From assembly GCA_030681615.1 (NCBI GenBank), contig JAUXSA010000122.1, forward strand, positions 1-49,231: a stretch of 49,231 bases of DNA. The letters run 5' to 3'. Source of the stretch: Bacteroidota bacterium (lineage in GTDB: Bacteria > Bacteroidota > Bacteroidia > B-17B0 > Aurantibacillaceae). Each line of letters starts with the position of its first letter. The stretch's first letter is position 1. Shown piece by piece: positions 40,330-48,437 of the stretch. The notes below the pieces were generated by a model that was not told where the DNA came from, searched no databases, and saw only the letters and a program-made list of their open reading frames with translations. The position numbers and the translations under genes are program-made.

Positions 40330-42039
40330 TTACTTTTTTTCCTCAGCCTTTCTGTCTTCGATAATTACCTGGGTAAAATCAAAATAGCGGATAGGATTTA
40401 CATGAAAGTTCTTTAAACGTGTTTTTATTAATCTGCAATTACTTTCGTACCAAAGTGCAATTATTGGGGCGTCGTTCATTAAAATTTGCTCTGCTTTTAA
40501 GAAACTAACTGCGGCAGAATCCCTGTTTAGTGCATCGCGACCCATTTTGTAATATTTATCGTATTCAGCATTTTTGTATTTAATTGTATTTGGATACGAC
40601 ATGCGGCTCGTATCGCTAGTAACAGGCTCGCCATAAAAAATTGAAAGGAAAGATTCGGGGCTTGGATAATCGGCAACCCATCCGTCTCTGAACATATCAC
40701 CCATACCTTTGATCTGAAGATCAAATTTTTCGGGATTTGGAAGTGACTCGAAGGTAATATTGATATTTAAATTATTCTTTAGTTGTTTTTGGATCTCAGC
40801 AGCAACCGTATTATTTCTGGAGTTACCTGAGTTTACGATCAGTTGGATCTCTGAAAGACCTTTACCTCCGGGATAGCCGGCTTCAGCTAACAATTTTTTA
40901 GCCTTTTCAAGGTCGAGATCATAGCCTTTTACAGTATATGATTTGTAAAAATCAAAAGTTGGAGGCACAATACCATTAATTGCCGGACCATAAGCTTGTC
41001 CGTTCAATACCCTGTCTATTATTTTAGTTCTGTCTATTCCGTAATTAATAGCCTGTCTAAGCTTAATGTTGTTGAAAGGTGGACGATTTACATTAAAAAC
41101 GTAATACGAAGTGCCCATTTCAGGGCGTTGATCGAGGATAAACACCGGTGGACTACCTTTAAACGATTTGATGTTTTCTTCAACTACTTGTTTAAGCTGA
41201 TTGCTTGGCACAGAGCCTATAAAGTCAACATTACCATTTTGGAACCTTTGTAAAGCCACTTCTGTAGATGATACAATGTCTATTATTACTGAATCTATAT
41301 ATGGTAGCGACTTGCCTTCTTTGTCTTTGCCGTAATAATTGGCGTTTTTATATAATGCGTAGTGTGTTTTGGTAGATGTTTTTTCGTCAACCATAAATGG
41401 GCCCGCGCCAATAAAGGAATCCTCCTTCTTTTGCTTATAGGCCTCTTCGCTAAGAATGGAGGCTACTGGATTAGCGAGGATCTCTAAAAAAATGCTGGTT
41501 GAGTTCAGTAATTCGATAGAAAAACTAAGATCATCTATTACCTTAAAGCCTGTTAACTTGGCTTTTTGACCCTTCATGCTGGATTGGTAGTATTCGTTTG
41601 CGCCAACTATCCTGTCTTTACAAACCGTGTGAAAATGAACATTCCCGGGCCTGTCAGTACAAAGCAACTCAAAAGTAAACTTTACGTCCTTACTGCTTAT
41701 TTCATCGTTATTTTGAAATTTTAATCCTTTTCTCAAGTGAAAAGTTATGGTTTTACCATCAGGACTTATTTCCCATTTTTCGGCCAAACCCGGCATAAGA
41801 GTAAGGTCTTTAGGGTTTATCTTCACCAATCCTTCATGTACTTGTGAGGCAATTAAGCCTTCTACAACATTTGTTATCCTATGCGGAAAAATACTAACCG
41901 GTGTTATTACTTCAGCTATCCTTACAACCTTATTTCCTCCCTTAAATTCGTTCGTATCAGCCTCTTTGCCGCCACCTTTACATGATCCTAAAAATATTAG
42001 AAATGCCAGTGAAATAGGGTAAAATAGGGAAATTCTCAT
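40330..42039 (-). CDS. ABC-type peptide-binding lipoprotein (SBP_bac_5 / OppA family)
   Basis: 569 residues. Lipoprotein signal MRISLFYPISLAFLIFLGSC with Cys20 as lipidation site. The bulk matches family 5 solute-binding proteins: LVKINPKDLTLMPGLAEKWEISPDGKTITFHLRKGLKFQNNDEISSKDVKFTFELLC is the canonical N-terminal signature. A later LRQAINYGIDRTKIIDRVLNGQAYGPAINGIVPP matches the second, and GYDLDLEKAKKLLAEAGYPGG follows. It should bind oligopeptides in the periplasm, but no permease or ATPase gene is next to it, so it may work with remote components or with the DUF5686 barrel encoded 14 bases downstream. Divergent from the secreted unknown at 42178. Confidence 0.92.
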   Translation of the reverse strand: MRISLFYPISLAFLIFLGSCKGGGKEADTNEFKGGNKVVRIAEVITPVSIFPHRITNVVEGLIASQVHEGLVKINPKDLTLMPGLAEKWEISPDGKTITFHLRKGLKFQNNDEISSKDVKFTFELLCTDRPGNVHFHTVCKDRIVGANEYYQSSMKGQKAKLTGFKVIDDLSFSIELLNSTSIFLEILANPVASILSEEAYKQKKEDSFIGAGPFMVDEKTSTKTHYALYKNANYYGKDKEGKSLPYIDSVIIDIVSSTEVALQRFQNGNVDFIGSVPSNQLKQVVEENIKSFKGSPPVFILDQRPEMGTSYYVFNVNRPPFNNIKLRQAINYGIDRTKIIDRVLNGQAYGPAINGIVPPTFDFYKSYTVKGYDLDLEKAKKLLAEAGYPGGKGLSEIQLIVNSGNSRNNTVAAEIQKQLKNNLNINITFESLPNPEKFDLQIKGMGDMFRDGWVADYPSPESFLSIFYGEPVTSDTSRMSYPNTIKYKNAEYDKYYKMGRDALNRDSAAVSFLKAEQILMNDAPIIALWYESNCRLIKTRLKNFHVNPIRYFDFTQVIIEDRKAEEKK

Positions 42040-42120
42040 GGTTATCCAGTTTAATTAACAAATTTAATTAAATTACTTCATATAAAAAGTAAATAAAGTG
42101 CAATTTTCCTAAAAATATAT

Positions 42121-42151
42121 TTTGTAATTCAAAAAATTGATTATAATATTG
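42121..42151 (+). promoter_or_regulatory. Bacteroidota-type promoter for the secreted unknown at 42178
   Basis: TTTG (42121-42124), 19 bases, then TAATATTG (42144-42151): one mismatch to TAnnTTTG with consensus spacing. Transcription would begin near 42158, giving a leader of about 20 bases. Confidence 0.65.
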
Positions 42152-42177
42152 CAACGTTAAGAATTGAACTATAATCG

Positions 42178-42996
42178 ATGAAAAAATTTATACTTTATTT
42201 CCTTTTTTGTTTTGCTTGCATAAACTTTGCTAGCGCCCAAGGTGGCGTTATAATTTTAGAAGGTAATTATCAGGGGAAAAATCTTTATGTACAAAATCCA
42301 TTTGGAAGTGGCGGCGTTGGTTTTTGTGTGACTGAAGTTAAAGTAAATGGAAATATTACAACAGATGAGATCCCTTCAAGTGCCTTTGAGATAGACATGA
42401 AGCCTCACAAATTAAATATTGGCGATAAAGTAGAGGTGAAAATTTTCCACAAAGAAGACTGTAAACCTAAAGTATTAAATCCAGAAGTTTTAAAGCCAAA
42501 AAGTACTTACGAAGTTGTTAGTATGACAGCTGATAAGGATGGTAATATTAAATGGACAACTAAATCTGAGACCGGTAAATTAGCTTTTGCGGTTGAACAG
42601 TACCGCTGGAACAAATGGGTAAAAGTTGGTGAGGTTGATGGTGTTGGTACACCAACAAGTAATGAGTATTCTTTTAAAGTAGTTCCACACAGCGGAAAAA
42701 ATCAGGTACGTGTGCGTCAAACGGATTATAGTGGCCAACCTCGTTTAAGCAAGCCAACTGAGTACATGAGCGAAGTTCCAGAAATTGAATACGCGCCAAT
42801 GAAAGCCAGCAAAGAGATCACTTTTTTCCAAAAAGGAAAATCTGATAAACAAATTGAAACTATGTACGAGATTTACGATCAATATGGTAATATCGTTAAA
42901 AAAGGATTTGGCAGTAAGTTAGATGTAAGTAATCTTCCTAAAGGTGGATACTTCTTAAACTTCGACAACAAAATGGGTGAATTCGTAAAAAAATAA
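42178..42996 (+). CDS. Secreted protein of unknown function with a sorting-tail-like C-terminus
   Basis: 272 residues. MKKFILYFLFCFACINFASAQ is a signal peptide. The N-terminal domain (about 22-115) starts GGVIILEGNYQGKNLYVQNPFGSGGVGFCVTEVKVNG and looks like a beta-sandwich with the paired Cys of FCVTEV and EDCKPK. A second domain (about 120-205) resembles fibronectin type III (FAVEQYRWNKWVKVGEV...YSFKVVPHSGKNQVRVRQTDYSG). The end (TMYEIYDQYGNIVKKGFGSKLDVSNLPKGGYFLNFDNKMGEFVKK) resembles T9SS type A tails in the IYDxxGxxVKxG...LPxGxYF pattern but is shorter. Strong promoter upstream and terminator downstream mark it as a well-expressed single-gene unit. No function can be named. Confidence 0.85.
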   Translation: MKKFILYFLFCFACINFASAQGGVIILEGNYQGKNLYVQNPFGSGGVGFCVTEVKVNGNITTDEIPSSAFEIDMKPHKLNIGDKVEVKIFHKEDCKPKVLNPEVLKPKSTYEVVSMTADKDGNIKWTTKSETGKLAFAVEQYRWNKWVKVGEVDGVGTPTSNEYSFKVVPHSGKNQVRVRQTDYSGQPRLSKPTEYMSEVPEIEYAPMKASKEITFFQKGKSDKQIETMYEIYDQYGNIVKKGFGSKLDVSNLPKGGYFLNFDNKMGEFVKK

Positions 42997-43016
42997 ATTC
43001 ACACAAAGAAACTTTT

Positions 43017-43048
43017 AAAAACCCTTTTCCAAAACGAAGAGGGTTTTT
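43017..43048 (+). terminator. Intrinsic terminator after the secreted unknown
   Basis: Hairpin AAAAACCCTTTTC-caaaac-GAAGAGGGTTTTT with one mismatch, followed by TTATTTT, 21 bases past the stop at 42996. Confidence 0.88.
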
Positions 43049-43083
43049 TATTTTAGTACATTTAATAATATTAAATTTGTAAT

Positions 43084-43593
43084 ATGTATTCTATAACCAT
43101 AAACGGTAACCAAACCCTTAAAACCAATTTAAACGCTTCAGGAAAAGAATTTGAAGGCACATTAAATGACGCTTTAGTAAAAGGGAATTTTGAAAAAATT
43201 AACCCGTACCAATATCATTTTTTAATGAATGGTAAATCTTACAACATTGATCTGATAAAATTGAACGCGGAAGAAAAGACCATGGTTGTAAAAATAAATT
43301 CGGTAAAATTTAATTTGCAGTTAAAAGATAAGTACGATGAATTGTTACACACTTTAGGTCTTGATAATTTAGCAACCAAAAAAATAAACGAAATAAAAGC
43401 ACCCATGCCCGGCATGGTATTAAATATATTAGTTAAAGAAGGCGACACTGTGAACAAAGGTGATGCTTTAATTGTTTTAGAAGCTATGAAGATGGAAAAT
43501 ATTTTAAAAAGTCCCTGTGATGGAACAATTAAAAAAATTGCCATTAATAAAGGAACGGCTGTAGAAAAAAACCAAATACTAATTCAATTTTAA
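43084..43593 (+). CDS. Biotin carboxyl carrier protein (acyl-CoA carboxylase subunit)
   Basis: 169 residues. The C-terminal domain (about 104-169) carries the biotin-accepting Lys136 in EAMKMEN, within IKAPMPGMVLNILVKEGDTVNKGDALIVLEAMKMENILKSPCDGTIKKIAINKGTAVEKNQILIQF. The N-terminal part is a beta-rich region (YSITINGN...) typical of propionyl- or methylcrotonyl-CoA carboxylase carriers in Bacteroidota. It is a carrier only: no biotin carboxylase or carboxyltransferase gene is nearby, although a carboxylase elsewhere in the genome is expected. The superoxide dismutase start codon follows its stop after a single base, which suggests coupled translation. Confidence 0.9.
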   Translation: MYSITINGNQTLKTNLNASGKEFEGTLNDALVKGNFEKINPYQYHFLMNGKSYNIDLIKLNAEEKTMVVKINSVKFNLQLKDKYDELLHTLGLDNLATKKINEIKAPMPGMVLNILVKEGDTVNKGDALIVLEAMKMENILKSPCDGTIKKIAINKGTAVEKNQILIQF

Positions 43594-43594
43594 C

Positions 43595-44338
43595 ATGAGT
43601 GATAACAGAAGGGATTTTTTAAAAAAAGGAACTCTGCTTGGCCTTTCGGGTTTAGCAAGTACTTTATTAGGAAAAGATAAAATAGATAAATTGGAAGAAA
43701 TGAGCAATCAGTTAGAAAATACACCGGCCTTTGCTTTACCAAAATTACCTTATGCTTATGACGCATTGGAACCATATTTTGATAAACAAACCATGGAGAT
43801 CCATCACACAAAGCATCACGCAGCTTATGTAAATAAATTAAACGAAACGCCTTCAACAAATATCGATTACATGTCGAACGATGAAGTGAAGTGTACGCAC
43901 ATAGATAAATATTGGTCGGCAGTAATAAGAAATAATTTAGGTGGACATTACAATCATTCTTTATTTTGGACCTTATTAAAACCAAATCCAAAAGGCGAGG
44001 CAAACTTACCTTCAGGAAAAATTGCGGAAGCAATTAATAAAGACTTTAAATCATTTGAAGAATTTAAAAAAGAGTTCGCTGAAAAATCTACAAAAATATT
44101 TGGTAGTGGTTGGTGCTGGTTAATTAAACAAGAAGGAAAATTAAAAATTGTTACTACTCCCAACCAGGATAATCCATTAATGAAATTGGAGGGCGAACGT
44201 GGCAAACCTGTTTTAGCGTTGGATGTTTGGGAACACGCTTATTATTTAAAATATCAAAACAAACGCGCAGATTATATTAACAACTGGTGGAATATTATTA
44301 ATTGGGACCAGGCAGAAAAACTTTATACTACTAAATAG
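43595..44338 (+). CDS. sod: Fe/Mn superoxide dismutase with twin-arginine signal
   Basis: 247 residues. It dismutes superoxide. The metal ligands are intact: His70 (MEIHHTKHH), His121 (GGHYNHSLFW), Asp210 and His214 (DVWEHAYY); Tyr78 is the second-shell residue. GGHYNH and TPNQDNPLM look Mn-type or cambialistic. The first 30 residues are an extension not found in cytoplasmic enzymes: MSDNRRDFLKKGTLLGLSGLAS fits a Tat signal (RRxFLK plus hydrophobic stretch), predicting export as a folded metalloprotein. The mature domain begins near ALPKLPYAYDALEPYF. It starts one base after the biotin carrier stop, an odd pairing. Confidence 0.95.
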   Translation: MSDNRRDFLKKGTLLGLSGLASTLLGKDKIDKLEEMSNQLENTPAFALPKLPYAYDALEPYFDKQTMEIHHTKHHAAYVNKLNETPSTNIDYMSNDEVKCTHIDKYWSAVIRNNLGGHYNHSLFWTLLKPNPKGEANLPSGKIAEAINKDFKSFEEFKKEFAEKSTKIFGSGWCWLIKQEGKLKIVTTPNQDNPLMKLEGERGKPVLALDVWEHAYYLKYQNKRADYINNWWNIINWDQAEKLYTTK

Positions 44339-44350
44339 TACGAATCATAA

Positions 44351-44414
44351 ACGAATAGATACAGATCTGTAAGCCTATAAATTAATGCGAATAATTTACG
44401 AATAGATACAAATC
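44351..44414. repeat. Direct repeat ACGAATAGATACxxATC in the sod-kdnB spacer
   Basis: ACGAATAGATACAGATC (44351-44367) and ACGAATAGATACAAATC (44398-44414) differ at one of 17 positions, 47 bases apart. Between them lie further words of the same type, AATGCGAATAATTT. The segment sits in the 95-base gap upstream of kdnB. It may be part of a dispersed intergenic repeat family, also represented at 2328. Confidence 0.6.
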
Positions 44415-44433
44415 AATCGCTTCAAAAATAAAT

Positions 44434-45516
44434 ATGACGCACAAAAATTTTAAGAATATTGATAAGGTTACTTACGGCAGAGGATCTTTTGCGCAATTAA
44501 CTGAAACCATTGAACCAATTAGAAAAGAAAATAAAAATTATTTTGTTTTTGTAGTTGATAATTATTTTAAAGGGAGGCCATTAAGCACAAAGCTTCAGAA
44601 TAAACCGGAGGATCTTGTTTATTTTATTGACGTGGATCCTTACGAACCAACCACACAACAAATTGATGCATTACGCGATGAGATCCTTTCTAAAAAAGGA
44701 TTACCAAGTGGTGTTATCGGAATTGGTGGTGGTAGCATTATGGATATTGCAAAAGCATTATCGTTAATGTTAACCAACGAAGGTTCTTCTACATTATATC
44801 AAGGATTGAATTTAATTAAGAAGCCGGGCATTTATCACTTAGGTGTGCCAACTATTTCTGGTACCGGCGCTGAAGTCTCGATGACAGCAGTGCTTACCGG
44901 ACCCGAAAAAAAATTAGGATTAAAATGCGACTGGACCGTTTTTAACCAGGTTATTTTAGATCCTGAATTAATTGCGAGTGTACCAACCGACTGGTGGTTT
45001 TACACGGGTATGGATACCTATATACATTGTATAGAATCGCATGGCGGCATTCGCAACAACGCTTTTAGTTTAGCTTATGGCGACCAGGCTTTAAGTTTGT
45101 GCCGCGAAATATATTTAAATGATAAAGCTGGTCAGACACCTGAGAACGATGATAAATTAATGGTGGCTTCTTTAATGGGCGGTTTAAGTTTAACCTATAG
45201 CGAGGTTGGCGTTTGTCACGCTATTAGTTATGGTCTTTCTAAAATTCACGGTACGCGCCATTGTTATGCCAACTGTATAATCTTTCAACATTTGGGAGAC
45301 ATTTATCCTGAAGGTCACGCTGAGTTTATGCAGATGATCAAAAAACATAAAATTTCTTTGCCACAAAATTTAAGTAAAGACTGGAACGAGGAAACATTAA
45401 CCAAAATGGCAACCGTTAGTTACAATTTACCATTTATGTGGAACCATGCTTTTGGCGATAACTATAAAGAGATCGCCACTATGGATTATATTAAAGATCT
45501 GTTTAGGAGATTGTAA
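44434..45516 (+). CDS. kdnB: Iron-containing alcohol dehydrogenase, KdnB-like (8-amino-3,8-dideoxy-Kdo pathway)
   Basis: 360 residues. It shares much wording with Shewanella KdnB, which oxidises the C8 hydroxyl of Kdo so that the aminotransferase KdnA can make 8-amino-Kdo for LPS: KNFKNIDKVTYGRGSFAQL, YFVFVVDNYFKGRPL, VIGIGGGSIMDIAKALSLMLTNEGSSTLYQGLNLIKKPGIYHLGVPTISGTGAEVSMTAVLTGPEKKLGL, WWFYTGMDTYIHCIES, SYSEVGVCHAISYGLS-like stretch, and a final DLFRRL. GGGS near residue 97 binds NAD; His residues in DTYIHC and VCHAISYG fit the iron site. No KdnA, and no other LPS sugar gene, lies adjacent. A broad-substrate alcohol dehydrogenase is the alternative. Its stop codon abuts that of nuoN on the other strand. 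Confidence 0.78.
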   Translation: MTHKNFKNIDKVTYGRGSFAQLTETIEPIRKENKNYFVFVVDNYFKGRPLSTKLQNKPEDLVYFIDVDPYEPTTQQIDALRDEILSKKGLPSGVIGIGGGSIMDIAKALSLMLTNEGSSTLYQGLNLIKKPGIYHLGVPTISGTGAEVSMTAVLTGPEKKLGLKCDWTVFNQVILDPELIASVPTDWWFYTGMDTYIHCIESHGGIRNNAFSLAYGDQALSLCREIYLNDKAGQTPENDDKLMVASLMGGLSLTYSEVGVCHAISYGLSKIHGTRHCYANCIIFQHLGDIYPEGHAEFMQMIKKHKISLPQNLSKDWNEETLTKMATVSYNLPFMWNHAFGDNYKEIATMDYIKDLFRRL

Positions 45517-46908
45517 TTAAAACTCAAACATCTCGGCCACAATACCCGGAACAATACCGATAGCAATAGTTGCAGCTGTGGTCAACACAATTACAATGAT
45601 GTTAGATCTTTCGATTGTAATTGGCTCGTGCGTGTCTTGTTTTTTAAAGTACATGGCAATTACTACACGTAAATAATAATAAACGCCTACTGCAGAAGTT
45701 AATACCGCAATTATTAATAACCATTTATATTGTGTACCTATCATTGCTGTGAACACAAAGTATTTAGCAAAGAAACCGGATGTAATTGGAATACCCGCTA
45801 ACGATAACATAGCAACTGCCATGCATAAAGCTAAACTCGGATTACGCTTTGCCAAACCATTAAAGGCATCAACATTTTCGTTTCCTTTTTTAGTAACGTT
45901 GTACACAATTCCAAAAGCAGCAATGCTACCTAATGAATAAGCCAGTGAATAATAAATCAACGCATTAACCGATAAATTACTTCTAACGTTTGCTAAAATT
46001 ACCATTAACATAAATGCAGCATGACTGATACTTGAATAAGCTAAAATACGTTTTACATTATTTTGCATGGCCGCAGAGAAATTGGCAATGATTAAAGATA
46101 ATGCTACAACGGCTGCTAAAATTCCTGTCCATACAGAACTGATCTCGGCAAAGCCCACCATGAACAAACGCATGAAAGCAGCAAAGGCAGCGGTTTTTAC
46201 AACTGTACTCATTAAAGCTGTAATTAATGTTGGCGAACCCTGGTAAACATCAGGCGCCCAAAAATGGAACGGAGCAGCTGATACTTTAAAGCACATAGCT
46301 ATTAACATAAATACAACACCCACATAAAAGAACAAAGGCATATCTGCAGCATGCTCAGAAATAAATGAGCGGATCTGCATTAGGTCAAAACTTCCGGTGG
46401 CACCATAAATTAAAGCAATACCAAATAATAAAAAGCCGCTTGCAAAAGAGCCCATTATTAAATACTTAAAACCGGCTTCGTTACTTTTAATGTCTTTCTT
46501 TTTACTCGCCGCTAAAACATAAAGTGGAATACTCATGATCTCTACTCCTAAAAATAAAGTGGTCATGTTCTTAAACGAGGTCAGCATTAAAGCGCCAACC
46601 AAAGCAAATAGAACTAAAGCAAAATGATCTACCAGGTTTGTCTCTTCTTCAAAATAATCATTTGCTAGAATGAACCAGAAGAAGGCAGTAGCAATAATAA
46701 TTCCAGAGAAAGCAATGGCCAGTTTATCAAAACCGATCATGTTATCAAAATACGGTATGCTCATTCCTGTTTTCCATTCCATGAAATTGAAAGCGTAAGC
46801 CGCAACAATTCCAAGCAACACCATTGGAAACAATAATTTTTTAAACTTGAAGATCTCAGCCAACATCGCTAAAATTCCCAGTCCACTTATAATTAATAGT
46901 CCTTTCAT
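45517..46908 (-). CDS. nuoN: NADH-quinone oxidoreductase subunit N
   Basis: 463 residues, almost entirely transmembrane. One of the three antiporter-like subunits of complex I that translocate protons. Hallmark stretches: TTLFLGVEIMSIPLYVLAASKKKDIKSNEAGFKYLIMGSFASGFLLFGIALIYGATGSFDL, FKVSAAPFHFWAPDVYQGSPTLITALMSTVVKTAAFAAFMRL with the conserved Lys, and NNVKRILAYSSISHAAFMLM. Shorter by about 20-30 residues than E. coli NuoN, normal for Bacteroidota. It is the last gene of the nuoLMN end of the operon. Its stop is immediately next to the kdnB stop on the opposite strand. Confidence 0.97.
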   Translation of the reverse strand: MKGLLIISGLGILAMLAEIFKFKKLLFPMVLLGIVAAYAFNFMEWKTGMSIPYFDNMIGFDKLAIAFSGIIIATAFFWFILANDYFEEETNLVDHFALVLFALVGALMLTSFKNMTTLFLGVEIMSIPLYVLAASKKKDIKSNEAGFKYLIMGSFASGFLLFGIALIYGATGSFDLMQIRSFISEHAADMPLFFYVGVVFMLIAMCFKVSAAPFHFWAPDVYQGSPTLITALMSTVVKTAAFAAFMRLFMVGFAEISSVWTGILAAVVALSLIIANFSAAMQNNVKRILAYSSISHAAFMLMVILANVRSNLSVNALIYYSLAYSLGSIAAFGIVYNVTKKGNENVDAFNGLAKRNPSLALCMAVAMLSLAGIPITSGFFAKYFVFTAMIGTQYKWLLIIAVLTSAVGVYYYLRVVIAMYFKKQDTHEPITIERSNIIVIVLTTAATIAIGIVPGIVAEMFEF

Positions 46909-46926
46909 AATTAATTTTAGATTGAC

Positions 46927-46953
46927 GATCTAAGATCTTAGATTTCTTAGATC
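46927..46953. repeat. Dyad GATCTAAG...CTTAGATC in the nuoM-nuoN spacer
   Basis: GATCTAAG (46927-46934) and CTTAGATC (46946-46953) are perfect inverted 8-mers with an 11-base interval that itself contains CTTAGAT. The 55-base gap lies between nuoM and nuoN on the same strand. No T-tract follows, so it is not an ordinary terminator. Confidence 0.5.
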
Positions 46954-46963
46954 GAAATTATTT

Positions 46964-48424
46964 TTATTTTAAGTTCAACATTATTGTTTTAACAGCTTCT
47001 TCAGCAATATCATTTAATGGTTTTGGATATACTCCAAAAGCAATTACAACTACACAAATAATACTTAACACTACTTTATCTGTTGTTGCTAAAGGTCCAA
47101 ATGCTACGTTAGAATCGTTACGATCGCCTAACATTATTTTTTGATAAGAGCGTAACATATATACTGCTCCTAAAATAACCGTTAATCCTGCCAACGCAGC
47201 CATTGTTGCACTGAATTGATAAACACCGTTGATCAATAAAAATTCACCCACAAAACCATTAGTTAATGGTAAAGCAACCGAGCCTAATAAAATAATTAAA
47301 AATAAAATAGCGAAGTTGCCGTTCATGCCGCGAATACCTCCCAGTTTATCCATCTCACGGGTTCCGGTATGACGGAATAAAATATCAGCAATAAAAAATA
47401 GACCAACCACGTTTACACCGTGCGCTAACATTTGCATAATAGCACCTTGAATACCTTGTTGATTAGCAGATAAAATTCCGGCAGAAATTAAACCAACGTG
47501 AGCGATAGATGAATAAGCAATTAAACGTTTAAAATCTTTTTGGCTGATGGCAATCACAGAAGCATAAATAATTCCTGTAACAGAAAGTGCAATGGCTGTT
47601 CCGCCCCACTTCTCTAATCCTAAAGGCACAACAGGCAATAACCACTTAATAACCCCAAAGGTTCCCATTTTAAGCATGATACCTGAAAGTAGCATGGTGC
47701 CTTGTGTTGGCGCAGTAACATATGTATCAGGTTGCCATGTGTGTAAAGGAAAGATCGGCATTTTAATAGCGAAGGCAATAAAGATCATCCAGAAAACTGC
47801 CGATTGTTGGTTCTCTGCTAAACTTCTTCCGGCGGTGTAAAGATCTTGTACTGCCCACGATTTTAATCCATCAACGTTTGTGTGGTTGTATAAATAAATT
47901 AAACCTACCAACATAAATAAAGAACCGAATAAAGTGTACACAAAGAATTTAAATGTAATTCTTCCACGATCTTCTCCGCCCCATAATAAACAAATAAAAT
48001 AAATTGGAATTAAAGCTAACTCCCAGAACACGTAGAATAAAAATCCGTCGTTAGCCATGAACACACCAACCAAGGCCATTTGCATTAATAATATTAAACC
48101 GTAAAAATTATTTGGTTTGCTGTGATCAGTTGTAAATGAAGAAAGGATAATAAGAGGTACTAAAAATGTAGTCAGTAAGATCATTAAAAGGCTCATGCCA
48201 TCAATGCCAACAGAGAAGTGAATGCCAAGAGACTTAACCCAAACGTGGTCGAAGCTTAACATACAGGCATTAGGATCTTGTTTAAATAAACAAAACGCTC
48301 CTAAAGCCAGCCCGAATTCAATGATTGAAAAACCGAGCGCCAAATTACGTGCAGTGTTTCCTTTTACAAAGAACACTAAAAGACCCGCAAGCAATGGAAA
48401 TAAAATTAATAAGGCTGCTAACAT
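46964..48424 (-). CDS. nuoM: NADH-quinone oxidoreductase subunit M
   Basis: 486 residues, about 14 membrane helices, a proton-pumping antiporter-like subunit of complex I. Signatures: FSVGIDGMSLLMILLTTFLVPLIILSS, LFYVFWELALIPIYFICLLWGGEDR with the key Glu, FAIKMPIFPLHTWQPDTYVTAPTQGTMLLSGIMLKMGTFGVIKWLLPVVP with the Lys and His of the pump channel, and FKRLIAYSSIAHVGLISAGI. Length is typical. It is between nuoL (13 bases upstream) and nuoN on the minus strand, the conserved L-M-N order. Confidence 0.98.
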   Translation of the reverse strand: MLAALLILFPLLAGLLVFFVKGNTARNLALGFSIIEFGLALGAFCLFKQDPNACMLSFDHVWVKSLGIHFSVGIDGMSLLMILLTTFLVPLIILSSFTTDHSKPNNFYGLILLMQMALVGVFMANDGFLFYVFWELALIPIYFICLLWGGEDRGRITFKFFVYTLFGSLFMLVGLIYLYNHTNVDGLKSWAVQDLYTAGRSLAENQQSAVFWMIFIAFAIKMPIFPLHTWQPDTYVTAPTQGTMLLSGIMLKMGTFGVIKWLLPVVPLGLEKWGGTAIALSVTGIIYASVIAISQKDFKRLIAYSSIAHVGLISAGILSANQQGIQGAIMQMLAHGVNVVGLFFIADILFRHTGTREMDKLGGIRGMNGNFAILFLIILLGSVALPLTNGFVGEFLLINGVYQFSATMAALAGLTVILGAVYMLRSYQKIMLGDRNDSNVAFGPLATTDKVVLSIICVVVIAFGVYPKPLNDIAEEAVKTIMLNLK

Positions 48425-48437
48425 AAATTCCTAAATA

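Noticed and set aside
44351-44414. CRISPR array
   Set aside because: Only two 17-base copies, no regular spacer series and no cas genes nearby.
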